A stretch of 64,000 bases of DNA from Cristatella mucedo (GCA_009760855.2 WPIO01000075.1:1593501-1657500), one strand, 5' to 3'. Shown: positions 37,531 through 49,504, numbered from the stretch's first letter. The notes: generated by a model not told the origin, from the letters alone. Made by a program: numbers and translations.

Positions 37531-37744
37531 TTACAGCAGGAGAGACACAATTCCGGTGACTTGGTGGTGATGTAGCTCCTGAGTTGTTTATCTATTATCT
37601 GATTATCACAGATTATCCTCAAACTGCATTCGCACATTTCCTCTGAGCTGCACTCGGACCGCTTGGCTCTAGACAACTCCAAAAATAAAATGGCGCCTAG
37701 ACGTTCAAGCCTTACGTGTAATCTGCACGCATCAAAAGTTTGTT

Positions 37745-37910
37745 TGGCTTTCGTCTGCGTCTTAGACTGGTGGTCAAGTACTCATACCTCACGAACACGG
37801 TCGTAGGGTTCAATTACTGCAGCTGGCAATTCTGTGTTGCCCACTGCAAGTGGATTTCTAGCCTCAATGGCTCTTCTGCTGCTATACAATTGAGGCTGTT
37901 ACATAAACAG
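37745..37910 (+). mobile_element. SINE-B copy
   Basis: Head with GACTGGTGGTCAAGTACTC (A-box region) and GTAGGGTTCAATTACTGC (B box); tail TGCTGCTATACAATTGAGGC then TGTTACATAAACAG. It lies just upstream of the first visible exon of the pseudokinase gene, hence in its intron if the gene starts further left. Confidence 0.7.
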
Positions 37911-37987
37911 ACATTTACCTACCTTAATCTTATTCAAAGTTGCACTCTCTGGACATGACCCTATACGACGTATACTCGTTTGTGCAG

Positions 37988-40900
37988 GAATCTAGACGCC
38001 ACACCCGCTCGTCAGCATCCACCAACCAGCTGGCAGGCTAAAGCGGCAGGCTACTATTGGCCACAGAGTTTACGGCAGCAGAGCTACGATTCGGATGCTC
38101 AAATCAACGACGAAAACGCAGATCTGGACTATCGGCCTAGTCTTAAGTCCGACACGTCTGAATTCAGTAATTCTCATTCAGTATTGCTTGCCTTTAATGA
38201 GGAAGACGATTGTCCAGCGACCACTGGCTGTGGAGATAAAGACGCATACCAGTTAGGCGTGCAGTCGGAACGAGCGCGAGGAGCCAATTTTCTCTTTGGA
38301 TACAGCCTGCACCAAGAGGAGCACCTGCACCTCGATGGCAACTCGGGGCAGCAACTAACGGCTCCTCGCTCCTTTGTGAATATCGCAGCATCTCGTCCGC
38401 TACCGCTCTACTGGCTGCCTCGACCTTACGTCAGTGCAATACAGGCGTGCAGCTGGCACTCTGGCCTCGGCAGCAGCCGGGAAGGCTGGCCCGTCGATGA
38501 CCTCGACCTTCCGACGGTCCGCGGTGGGGCGGCGCATTCGAAGCTGAGCCTCGTCGAACCGGAAGAGCGAGCTGGTCCTGGAGGGCTCGAGCATTTTCCG
38601 AGCACAATCGGTCGCCACGATCGTCACGATCGTCCAGCCACTCAAGCTAGTGGCAGCGTAACATGTAGGTCGTGCTCAGTCGATGGGCCGGTCAGCAAGA
38701 AGGCAGACGACACTGCTGCCGCCGTTGTCCAACGTGCAAATTCTGAAAAAAGCCCTTGCCACATCCAAACGCAAACAGAAGTCTTCACGGTTGAAACCGG
38801 TACGCAGAAACAAAGTGCCTGTCCTTTATCTCAGCATTATGAACTGGGCTGTATCGGAAAGTGTCTCTGCTGCAATAGGTCCTTTTGCTTCGCAGTCACA
38901 GTAGATCAATCTTGTCAAACAGATGATATTCGTCTAGTGGTCACCCTGGCCGGACAGTCGTCTACGTCCATTTCATCTAACCAACCAGTCGCCATCTCGG
39001 GAACTATTGGCGATGCAGGACAAACTAAGAGCCAAGCAGAGACGTCGAATTCCGCGTCGTCTAGCGTGCTCAACGAATCATCCGGGTCGCAAAATCTTCT
39101 CTGTGAGCACGATGACTCCACTCCAGCATCTGCCTCTTTACCTAAGGAAAGTGACGTCACGCAAGTGGATACGAAAAGTTTTAACGTCAATGCTAAGGTA
39201 GGCTTATGCACACCGTGGCTTATTATCGCTCAATGCCTTTATTCGCTGCTTTGCCTATACATGCTTCTGTTTGAGCAGTGAATATGCTGGCAATAGTAAG
39301 TCTTCGTCAACGACTATGAAATGTGTTAGCTCTACATTAAGCAGTCAGCATGCTTGCATGAAGGCATACCAGCGCCACTTGCATAGGAATAATATTGCGT
39401 ACCCAGCAGGAATAATGCTTCCAGTCAGTGGGCAGTGCTGCCTCCTCGTACTGTTTACTTTGCTCAGCCAAGATTACAATCGCTTGTGGTTTCATTCTTC
39501 CCTGCACTCACCCTCATGCGGCTACTTTCGCTCGGCATGTTGTTAATAAAATGGTGCGATACACAGTTATGGTGATTGGATTTATTTCAGGTCATCTCTA
39601 CTTGGAAATGGATTTTAATCTCAGCATGTTTTCTTCGCGAGGCTGTGTCGTAGTTTTCCCACTATTTAGGATGCCCAGGCCAACGTCATGCAGCGTTGAT
39701 GTGGCGATCCAGGTCATCCCACGTCCGATGCTACACATAAATACAATTCTGTTTGGACGTAGAATATTACAGAAAGAGGTCATGCTGCTCAATTAAGTTT
39801 AGTATTTCTGTATTTTCCATTATAATAATAATAATAAGACACTTACATGGCACCTTCAATGACAGTGATCTCTTTAAAGGCCCGCTATACATGCTTTAAA
39901 GGGAACATGATCGCATGGTTAGTGATAACTTGCACAATTACAACAAGCATAAATAACATGGTTAGAGGTGGCATCCTCAGTATCAACTTATAAACTACGG
40001 TTAGTCGTATAATGTGTAGGGCCAAAACCCATAAATACACAGGACAAATTACAAGTACCAACTAAATACTGTAATAAGCGGGTGCGGTTTTAGCTTCCTG
40101 TAAATCTTATCAAGTCACAGGAAGTCGTGACTTCAGTCGGAAATGAGTTCCAGGCTTTAGGAGCATAAGAAATACAGGTTGGGTCTCCAAAGGATTTGAG
40201 GTTCATCTGAGGTATACCTAAAAGGTTTGATTTGAATAGTGGGCGGTACAATGCCTAACCTGATTGGAGAGTAGTTCTGCTAGGTTCACCGGAGCCAGAC
40301 AATGAAGGGACCTAAAAAGGAGTTACAAGGAGCCTCGAAGTTAATATGCTTATTAATTGAGAGCCAGTGCAGGGCAGTAAGAATTCGAGTAATGTGGCAA
40401 CTATGAAGCTCACGATTAACAAATATAGCAGAGTTTTGCATGAACTATTAGCACCTGTTCGTTTAGATCGGTTGATCAGTGAGTTACATGAGTCAAGACG
40501 AGATGTCACAAATACATAGATCGACATTGTATACGTATTAACACAGCAGTATTGGATGCTATACAAATATATTATTATGATTACGGAGGTCCTAGCTGAG
40601 TCATTAGTTGATTGAAGCAGTGTGTGGCCAGTAGACACTTAAACATTTCGGCTTGAAGTTGAGTGAGATGTTGTCTCATGGTTGACTGATCAAGCAGGAT
40701 TTTAACTAGACCCATGCAACTGCTACAACTGTGATTTTTTGTATTCTTAATTCTAGAAATACGATTTTATTTTTACAGTAAGTAGTTGATAGCAGAAAAT
40801 AAATATGAATTGTCTCTTAAACGCATCACTGCAGGTCTAAACATGGCTCACACTTTTAAAATGTCCATGCGGGTCAGTGAAGAAGCGTTAGCAGTTCAGT

Positions 40901-43640
40901 CATAAGCTCACCTTCCTGTCAGCCACTGTGTAGTCGCTACATACACAGCTCCAGTTACTTACTTGTACCTGTTTTGATCGTAAGTCATACTCTTCTAGGC
41001 CGTATCCCAATTCGACGAATCGGATTGTGCTGTATCGGATCAAGCAAGTTCATATGAAAGTAGTTCGAGTTCAATGAGATCTGATTCTGTGCAACCACTG
41101 GCTCTGCCGATATCACACAAATTTTACGGACGACGCTGGCAGCCTCAGCAAATATCAAGCTGCGACGCGAGCGAAGCTCAACAACTTCACCGAGAATTGA
41201 CCGACTTGCTTGAAGCAGTGTTTGGAGCATTAGCTTGCCCTAGAGTGCCACCTGTGCTAGCGGCCAGTGAGTACGAGTACGTTTTTAGCGACATACATCA
41301 AGATTTTGTCAAGCTAGGTACGCAATATTTTTGAGCACTAGCTATCTTAGGGCGCTTTACCAATGTGTTGGTGTTAGTGCTTTATTATTTTTCCCAGTAT
41401 CTTAACTTTTAGTTAAGGTGCTTTCGCTCAAGACTAAGATGACCTGTTCGATCTTGCTGCCGGCAAAGCTGCAAGCAGACTGATAGTGGCTAAGGCTGCC
41501 ACGGGCTTATTTAAATGAAGCTGCTGAATCAGTTCGTGCCGGGGTGCACGTTTTCGGCCTCATCCGTAATATGAAAATTCACTCACAACAACAGCTGGGA
41601 CGTGTCGATGCCCCGCGGCTTCCACTTCCGGCCTCACTTGGCAAAAAGGAGCCAAGCGAACATCAAGACTCTGGGTGTGGCTGCACTGAACTTGACCTTG
41701 GTGACCTTCGTACTTACTGTGTGCTGAAAAACTGGTGACCTTCGGGGTCATGCTCGGGTCTGCTGCGCTTTGGCTGCGATGCATATGGTACTTGACTCGT
41801 CTCAATCCGCCAAGACTAGCGGTTATGTCGAAGGCGAGTGACGTGAGCTGTCAAAGACCGTCGGCTTGAATCGATAAGTCCATATGTCATGGCAATAAAA
41901 GGACTTAAACATCTTGCATGACCCAGACTTCTATCGCACGAATTCTCTCTCCCGAGGCCCGAGGTGGCAGCCCAGCTGTGGGGTTGGGGGCGGAGTCCGG
42001 CGACGGACATTTCATTCACGGTCTCTGTCGCGAAGAAAACGTCAGCCACGTGCCGCACCTTTATGTTTTGCTTACGCGCTTTCATCCACCGGCAAAAATT
42101 GATCGACATAATCGAACGCGCAATTAAATGTACATATATCTATATATAATATATATAGATATTATATAAGCTAAGGGAAATTACGGAGGGTGGCATCTTT
42201 CCATGTGACTAATGTGCACAGTTGGAGATTTGATTTTCCGTAAGTACTATACAGGCGTTTTACTAATAATATTGTTAGTATTCAGAAGGTCCTACATTGC
42301 CTTAATTTGGTGAGCCTTAATCTTTTTGTCAAGGCAATACTAAATTCTGAACTTCATTGTTAGAACAAAAAAGAGCTCTTTTCTACCGTTAGTTAATTTG
42401 TATCGTCGCTTTACCATAAAGTGTCAGCCGCATGATAAACATTACTTTACAGGCGAGCATACTTAATTCATGAAACTGAGATAATAATAGTATTGATACC
42501 GAGAATCTGTAGGTCACCAGAAGAGAATAAATCTCCTTTAATGTCGTTTCCGCTTACATGAAAGACCATTCGAGCGGACCAATTAAAAGAGTCAGATAGG
42601 TCTTTAACTTCTTTTTAAATACCATCTATATAAGGATTCGGCGACGTCACACCGCACAGGGCTCTAGACTCTGGGGGCATGCATAAAGAAGGGGCTGTCT
42701 TTACTTAATTTGAGTTCGATTAAAGATCTAGCTTTAGGTGAAGCTGATTAGAGTTGAAAGAGTGGGCATAGCGCAGGCAAGCCTTAATAGAAACCATGTT
42801 TCAGTGAGATAGAGACGTGACCTTGAACTCGAGATGTTGCTTGATAGGGACTCACTGCAAGTCGATAAAAAGGGGTGTAAATTCGCAGTTGCGAATTTCA
42901 CGAGAGATGTAATGTATCTCCGTCTGTAACTCCACAAAGTCATAAAGACCATGTGGGTGTTACGCAGGAGAGTTTTGAATAGCGAACTCACAGCCTAAGC
43001 GGCTTTCGGTACGCATTCGGTAGCCAACAGACTTCGTCTCACGCAACACAGAGAAAGTGGGAAGCATAGCAGTCAGGAGAGAAGTTGAGGTAGTGAGTAG
43101 CATAGAAGTAACAGCTCAGGACCGCTGAAATGGATTGCCATAGTCGGCAGTGGGAGAGTAGTTGTCGTTGCGTAAGAATTGTGGAAGCGAGTTCCACAGT
43201 CTAGGACCTGCAGAGCTAAAGCTTCTGTCGCCAAATGTCTTTAAGCGGAGGAATGAGACAGCTAATTTATTGTCCACACATGAACTGAGGGCGCGAACAG
43301 GCTGAAACTGATGCATCAGTTCATAAGCCTAACTGTAGAGACTGTTGTACATACTCTTAGCGTGCTCTTGCACATGCAGGAAGGCCTGTGTACAGTGAGT
43401 CACAGAAGATTTAAAGGCATGACAATAATTCACGAACCAGCATGGTTATAGTATCCTTATCTATGCGAGCTTGACTCAATGCAACGATACGAAGCTCAGA
43501 GTAGACAGATTTGAAACCGAGCTAGTTTAACCATTTCATAAAACGCCGTTTTTAAATCCCTCTCCGTCACACTCTTTATAGGACACACCCACGCACAAAT
43601 ACACACACGCACACACACACACACGCACACACACACACAC

Positions 43641-43703
<63 letters not shown>

Positions 43704-43705
43704 CA

Positions 43706-43758
<53 letters not shown>

Positions 43759-45695
43759 GCTCTCTTTCGCTCGGCTTGAGTATGCTTGAGTTTCCTCAAA
43801 GTACGCTGGAGCATGCAATGCCTAGCCCTTATCTCTTTGTTGAAGTACTATTGCTTTAATGTGTGCTTTAGCACACTGATCTAAGCAAGATACGTGTTTG
43901 CCTTTGCATACTTAGGTAAGCACGATGCCGTCAATATCTTTAGCAGTCGGCCATCTATTTCCTTGCATCTAGTTTTAAAACAATCGGAGAGAGATTTACT
44001 TCTATATCATCGGTCTATTGCTATAATAATGGTGCACACGCTATTGTACGTATGACATAGTAAATAGTGTAGCGTCTGGCGTTAGCAATTTCGCAAGCGT
44101 GTGACCTTTGCTGAGTATTCTTCCCTTAAAAGCTTGGTATAGAAGGCGTAAGCTAAAGTTTCCTTCAGAGAGTCGCCATAGAGAGATGCTGGCTATGGCC
44201 AGCAGATAGGCCATAGCTGGTATCGCAGCAGCTGTGGCTTAAAGATGGAAAGGGCATTCTTTTCTGGCAAAGTCAGTTTCCAGCGAAGCAAGGACTCCAG
44301 CAGCAGCTAGTGTCAGTCCCAATCACAAACGCCTCGTCAAATGTCCACGCTGCAAGCGTTCAGTGGGCTCCAAGAATAATTCCTTTGGACTTCGCATGCT
44401 CCCCGCCATTCACCTGCTCATCGCCTCTGACAAAGTCCTCCTGGTGATGCTGCTGCAGCCTCACATCGTCCTCCGAAGTGCATTAACATGCCATAGGCAG
44501 CAGACGCGGACAGGCGACTGGCGCACGTACGTTGCTGGCGGTCTGCGATTCGGCGACGCTTGCCAACGGCCGGCGCTCTCTCACTCTCTCTCCCGTCTAC
44601 TCTGCACCAGGCTGGGGCACCAAGAGGGGCGTGTACCTGGGCCGGCATCGACCTTCTCGAGAACTGGTCGTCATCAAAGCACTGAGTGTCGGAGACAGCA
44701 GCAGCAGCAGTGGCGGCGGCGCCGATGGCGGCGCCCATGGAGAGTCTGTCGCCGAGGCGCTCCGCGAGGCGCTCATCTACGAGCGTCTCGTCGGCGCAAG
44801 GCACGTGCCAAAGAGGCACGGCCTACTGCGCCTTCGCGGCGGCGGCGGTGCACAGACGAGATCCTGCGGGAGCTCAGGCGGCGACGGCGGCAACGGCGGC
44901 GTCTGCTGCTGGGCGCTCGTCACCCAGTTCCTCGGCAGCGGCGACGCCGAGGAACCGCACCGAAACATGGACCTTTACAGCCTCATGTGCCGCAGCCGCG
45001 CACGATCGCCGCCGCCAGCTCGATGGGCGGCGGCGGCCGCCGCCGCCGAGCACGCCGCGGCCGCCGACGGGACCACAGCCGCCGTCGAGCAGCCGGACTG
45101 GTGGCGGATCTGCAGCGGCCTCGCGGCGGCGCTGGCGAGTGTGCATCGCCGCCGCGTCGTGCTGGGCGAGCTCACCGAGGACAATTTCGTCGTGCGACGC
45201 GAGCCGACCGGTCACTGGCAACCGTACGCCATAGGCTTCGGCCGGGCGCTCCACCCGAGCGCGCCGCTCTGGCCGAGGCGGCCGGCTGCCGCCGCGGTCA
45301 GAGCGGCGGCGGCCGCGGCGGCAGCGCCCGACGCCAGCGCGGGCCGCAGCGGCGCGTCGGCGCTCCGGCGGGAGCCAACGCCGCTCCGTGACTACCCGCA
45401 CGTGGCGCCGGAAGTGCTGCGAGGGCTGCAGCCGACCGCGAAGAGCGACGTGTACGGTCTGGGCGTGCTACTGAGGAAGATTGGGCGCTGCGCGCGCTTG
45501 CCGCTCCGAGGCAACGGCAGCGGCGGCATCGTGGACGCGTGCATGGCGCCCAATCCCGAGCGTCGCTGCACGGCGCACCAGCTGTGGATGGAGCTGCAGG
45601 CGGCGGCGGCGGCAGCCGGAACCGGCGATGCTGAGCCGGCGTCGTCGCAGTCGGCGCCGCTGGACGGCGGCGACGTGGCGACTCGGCCGATTTGA
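37988..45695 (+). CDS. Pseudokinase with long disordered N-terminal region (3 exons visible, 5' partial)
   Basis: Exons 37988-39197, 40999-41317 and 44611-45695 carry GT..AG borders with matching phases (0 then 1). They give about 870 residues, numbered here from 37989. Residues 1-480 look disordered, with TQTE and SCQTDD motifs. The second intron splits the glycine-rich loop: FVKLG ends exon 2 and [10 protein letters not shown] follows. The VVIK lysine (532) and a helix-C glutamate (about 562) remain. The catalytic loop reads LGELTEDN (694-701) where active kinases have HxDLKxxN, and DFG is GFG (718-720). APEVLRG and [10 protein letters not shown] are normal C-lobe motifs. Loss of the catalytic and metal-binding Asp argues for a scaffold or regulator, not an enzyme. 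Ala- and Gly-rich inserts (about 538-554, 586-606, 649-662 and beyond) enlarge the fold. It recalls divergent kinase-like proteins of invertebrates, but I cannot name an orthologue. Upstream exons and the start codon are not seen. Confidence 0.7.
39818..40640 (-). mobile_element. L2-A LINE fragment in an intron
   Basis: Has an (AAT)n end, a decayed tail hairpin, the 3' untranslated part and the C-terminal coding region up to about 40640 ([12 protein letters not shown] at 40510 downward). It lies in the first visible intron of the pseudokinase gene, antisense to it. Confidence 0.75.
41395..41540 (+). mobile_element. SINE-B copy (diverged)
   Basis: Head AGTTAAGGTGCTTTCGCTC, a B-box-like CTGTTCGATCTTGC and the tail ATGAAGCTGCTGAATCAG resemble the other SINE-B copies. 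It lies in the second intron of the pseudokinase gene. Confidence 0.5.
41545..42555. other. Intron sequence without recognisable elements
   Basis: Part of the second visible intron of the pseudokinase gene. Small overlapping frames (41914-42149) look spurious. An AT palindrome-like run lies at about 42130-42175. Confidence 0.4.
42560..43540 (-). mobile_element. L2-A LINE fragment split by an L2-B insertion
   Basis: Both flanks of the L2-B piece at 42916-43317 align to adjoining parts of the L2-A C-terminal domain. The right side covers the SRLDFCNSL...VQNS region (43500-43320). The left side covers the CEFTP...LADL-like region down to the 3' end of the coding part (42915-42560). Antisense within the second intron of the pseudokinase gene. 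Confidence 0.75.
42916..43317 (-). mobile_element. L2-B 3'-end copy nested in L2-A
   Basis: On the - strand: the last coding part ([40 protein letters not shown]), the stop region, the terminal stem-loop (about 42927-42960) and the GACGGAGATACAT end at 42918. Relative to the full copy at 51515-54655, about 85% is missing from the 5' side. Confidence 0.8.
43596..43770. repeat. (CA)n followed by (CT)n compound microsatellite
   Basis: About 105 bases of CA with scattered CG interruptions (43599-43705), then about 65 bases of CT (43706-43770). Long open frames over it on the - strand are artefacts. Confidence 0.95.
43820..44610 (+). other. Intron end with strong polypyrimidine tract
   Basis: Last part of the pseudokinase second intron. 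It finishes with a CT-rich tract (44579-44608) and CAG at 44608-44610. No other feature was recognised, except a short open frame with a CxxC pair near 44338-44352 (see rejected items). Confidence 0.5.
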
Positions 45696-45697
45696 TG

Positions 45698-47050
45698 GCG
45701 GCAGCTGTCGACCGGCGGCTGCGAGGCCGAGGCTCGCTCGCTTTTGGTTAAGCATCCGTGTTTAGCATCCGTCCGATGCGGCCGCTTAGCAAATTTCGCA
45801 TCAGAAGGAAGAAGCTTCAAATATTAGCCGACGCGAAGCTGCGTGTGAGAGTCGTGCACATCGTACGTCTGCCAAATTACCGAAATTCGGCCCAGCTTTA
45901 GTCCGGTCTCGTTTTGTGAACTCTCGCCAGTGCGCGAGCTGCATCGTGCCGCTCGTCGAGAAGACACCGCGTGATGATGAGTGACACGTGCGGAAGTGCG
46001 TGACAAGTGCAAGTAGCAGCGAGGCACAATCTGAGGAGCGATCAGAAAGACCTCGTAATGCTCGAAATTACAAATAAATCTAAGCTCGTAGACCGGCCGC
46101 GAAAGCCGGGCGTTATGCAATTGCGGACAACGGTCAAGGAGACTTTGAAGCGACGCCCTGCAGAGGACTCGACGGCCTCGTCATCGAGGCAAATGGCTAA
46201 TTGCCCAGCTGTTCGTGGCTACTGTCAAATTCTCTGCACTGATTTTATTACTTAGTGCACCGCGAGCGGCGTCTTTGATCCCGTAGGTTACTCTGACCCC
46301 GAGGCTGACGACGGCTGGCAATGCAGCCGCGCCCGGTAGGGAAACGCCTCAGCCGAAGAAGGATTGGTTGAAGCTCACAACCAAATGAAAAATCCATCTA
46401 AACGACTACAAAAATGCGCGAGTCTGTCCGAGATTCCATAAGCGCAAATAGCTGACTTTACTATTACTTTCCGGGCTATTTGGCTATCCACAGTGCTAAT
46501 ATCAGTACTAAAACCGGATTGTACAGGTTTTTATGAGTGTGTCGTCGAAATAAATAAGAAAAGAAAAGTTATCAACTTACATATGCGGCTAAAAATTGCG
46601 CTGTCATGATGAAATCAAATTTTTGAATACGCGTTGAATTGTGAAATGATAGCGAACAGAAATTTTATCATTACGTCTTTTAACTGCGAAATTTGACACC
46701 GTAAAGGTTATCTTTTAGTGGAACGAATAAGCGGGACAATCAGTCCGTGTTTATAGGGCCTCTCGTCCGCTTGCATTTTGCTTTGGTATTCATTATCGCA
46801 GGCATCTCATCCGGTCAGCTTGCCCTCCGTCACGCTTCAAAGAGTGGTCGCGTGAGAATTCCTTCTGCCAGTGAGGTAGAAAGAAGCACTTTGAGATGAG
46901 ATCTCTAGATGAAATGCAGTGTTCCACGATTGCATTATTCGCCCGCCGCCTAACAATTCGGTTGCTGCATGGCAAGAGCTCGTAATATTCGATAAACTGT
47001 AACTAACGTAGAACCCGTCGATTTTCTGCTGTCGGCCATGCCGCCTTTCA
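45698..47050. other. Probable 3' UTR of the pseudokinase gene and spacer
   Basis: No second gene recognised. An AATAAA at 46073-46078 is the nearest canonical polyadenylation hexamer downstream of the stop, 378 bases away. Beyond about 46400 the DNA is AT-rich without recognisable features. Confidence 0.35.
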
Positions 47051-47056
47051 AATCAA

Positions 47057-47240
47057 AATGAAGGCGTGCCCTCTAAAGGCGCCTGTGATTGGTCAGTTGC
47101 TCGGGCGCGCCTCGTTTTCGCCAAGAAGTAGACCTGTGCTCCGCTTCTGAGTGTTCGCTCTCCGAGTCACCGTCTGTTTAATTCCGCCTTCCCCGCGTCT
47201 TTGTGACGTATGTACCACAGACTAAATGAGAATGAAGGAG
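47057..47240 (+). repeat. Fragment related to the right part of the 20745-21880 element
   Basis: Shares the ordered blocks AGGCGTG, CTGTGATTGGTCA, AAGTAGA, TTCGCC/TTCGCT and GTGACGTAT/GTGACGCAT with 21669-21812. The inverted terminal repeat itself is not seen. 47245-47675 holds nothing else recognisable. Confidence 0.5.
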
Positions 47241-47679
47241 AGCAGAAGCGCGTTGCAAGCACGTCTTCAGCCACGTGGTCTCGCGATCGGCGAGTTATTG
47301 CGGCTGGGCCTTTGTGCAGCTACAATCTTCCGTACGTGGTCTTTAACTTTCAAATGCGAATTGAAAAGAAATAAGCAGCGATTATTTTTTGAATGAAATT
47401 TTCAATACGATTGTAAAGCTTAAATTTAAACTACAACGGCAGAATAAAAATGGCGGCAGGCAAGAGTCGCGTGCGTGGCATTATGAAGCCAATCTTGCGT
47501 CACCTGTGACATCATCGCCACTGGCTCAAGTCGAGGCCGCTCGCCGTAGAAAGCAAGCTAAACTAAAACCTCGCAATTAGTGACTGGCAAATTACTTCGA
47601 CGACCTCGTCTCTCCACCGATACCAGGCCACAGGCCGCTACAACTATAACTGTAGAACTGTAACTCATTTTTATCGAGT

Positions 47680-47770
47680 CCTTAGAAGAGAACTCCCTAT
47701 CAATGTCTATCCACGAGCTTCGCATATGCCGCTGGGCTCGAGCCCACTACGTCGGCCGTCAACTTCGCGC
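47680..47770 (-). repeat. SINE-A fragment
   Basis: Contains AGAAGAGAACTCCCTATCAA, then GCATATGCCGCTGGGCTCGA and GCCCACTACGTCGG, in the order tail then B box seen in SINE-A. The A box is not recognisable. Confidence 0.5.
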
Positions 47771-47839
47771 ACCTAAACCCATGTGTCAAAAGAGGGCGGC
47801 AGAACGCGTGCCCTTAATATCGTTACGGCAGTGCATGCC

Positions 47840-48485
47840 GTGAAGTCCATATGGAGTGAGTTGAAGACTTTGGGATCGTGCGATATATAAGCTACGTGAT
47901 GAGCTCAAGGGTCTGATTCATTCGACCTCGTGGCCATTTTTTCAAAATAATTAAATTTAGTTAGAGGCTCTGACTTACCAATTGAGCCGGAGGTGCAGGG
48001 GGTAGGATTTCAATCTTAATTGGATAGCATCACAAGTAGGCAGGCAGGATCGGGGCAAGAGAGGGATCTGGGGGTGAGTGACAGAATCTTGAAGGAGACA
48101 AGTAGTTTGACGTGGACCAGAAAAGTGAAGAAGTGGTACACCGAGGCTGCAATCACGTTTCCATTCTACCCGACTAGATGCATAGTTCTTCTCAAAGTAT
48201 GAATGTTTGTGGGGGAAAAAGATTTCCGACCTGCAAGTGAGTTACTGAAGTCTAGAAAGTTTCTCGCAAATGCGTAGAGCAGCTTGGGTTTTTAATACTT
48301 ATCTAAGCAAGTCCGAGTTTTAGCAATGTTGGAAAGCTAAAGTTGGCAGATTGGATTGTGATGCTTCTAAGGCCACCAAGTGATTGGTCGTATGTGTTTT
48401 CTGACTTTAAACTTCTAAAACCACGAGTTCTATTTTTCAAAGCCAATCTGAATAAGACAGTGTGCCATCGTTTCCATATGTACGT
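47840..48485 (-). mobile_element. L2-A LINE fragment (C-terminal domain, decayed)
   Basis: Aligns in order with the L2-A region from the AWNSLP segment (about 47850) back to the SLDDHIS/QLHNIAKIR region (about 48300-48420). Many changes and gaps. Confidence 0.6.
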
Positions 48486-48489
48486 ATCT

Positions 48490-49504
48490 CCGTCTGTAAC
48501 TCCACAAAGCCTTAAAGACTACGTGTGTGCTACGCAGGAGAGTTTTGTATAGCGCACTCACAGCCTAAGCGGCTTTCGGTATGCATTCGGTAGCCAACAG
48601 ACTTCATCTCACGCAACAAAGAGAAAGTGGGAAGCATAGAAGAGTCAGGATAGCAGTTGAGGTAGTAAGTAGCATGGAAGTAGCAGCTCAGGACTTCTGA
48701 AAAGGATGAGTCTATTTCCATTGATCAGCCATGTAAGCCATGTAAGTTCCTTCAGAAAATTGGACACATTGCTCAACTGCTGAGAACGGTTAACTAGCCA
48801 CTAGTGCATATGGCCTCGTGGCAATTTTTTTTGTTAGCCAAGTGAGAATGGAATTGCAATAATGCAGCCTAGACAGAAATGTTAGTTAAATCTTTTGATA
48901 GCGAACATGGTGGAAAAACCTTAATTTTACATTGGGATCGAACGTAATGCTTAACTAAGGAGGCAGTCTTCCTAATCACAAAACCTAAATTCTGAGCACA
49001 AGTCGACGGTTGCACAACAGCTGAACTTATTAAACGAGCAAAGTCTTTTAGTCTTACGAAATGCTTAGAGTCTTTAATGAGTAGCAGTTCAGTTTTATCG
49101 CCGTTTAGCTTTAGGATAACTGGCCAATATCCAGGATTGAATGACGGCAAGGCAAGCATTTCTTTAATCATTAGCTGCAGCAGGCATTGACAGTTTAATT
49201 GAAAAATATCGCTGAGTACAGTCAGAATAAAAATGATAGCCAACTATATTGGCCCGAAGCTCTTTTCCCAGCGATTCAGTTTAAATAGAGAACCGTGACG
49301 AACCGAGAGCAGACCCTTTTGGGACTCCGCGTGTGACTGGCATAATGGACGAGACCTGCACCCCCTCCCATAAAACATACATTGAACACAATCGGGCATG
49401 TGCGAATGAACCACGGCAGTGCCTCGTCTGCCAACTGGTCTCTGTTCTCAAAAGTGCAAATCGGTTATCGTGTCTAATATTGCCGAAGGCCGCTGATAGA
49501 TCCA
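48490..49504 (-). mobile_element. L2-B LINE fragment with internal deletion
   Basis: The - strand holds motif A (NLDLSAAFGNIRHDNRFALL near 49510), motif B (VTRGVPKGSALGSSRFSI, 49334-49281), motif D (LKLNGDKTELLL) and KTASLVKHYVRSQCKIKV (to about 48830). It then resumes at 48721 with the C-terminal end ([20 protein letters not shown]) and the terminal stem-loop at 48493-48532. The coding part between is largely lost. Confidence 0.75.

Noticed and set aside
43496-43818. Cys/Val and Arg/Glu-rich open frames on the - strand
   Set aside because: Translations of the (CA)n and (CT)n repeats.
44293-44434. Open frame with a CPRCKR motif before the kinase exon, possibly a zinc-ribbon exon
   Set aside because: Its only fair donor (44434) is in phase 0, while the kinase exon needs phase 1. 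Exon 40999-41317 joins the kinase exon perfectly without it.
44418-45820. Long open frames antisense to, or in other frames of, the kinase exon
   Set aside because: GC-rich exons give such shadows. Only the frame used shows kinase motifs in order.
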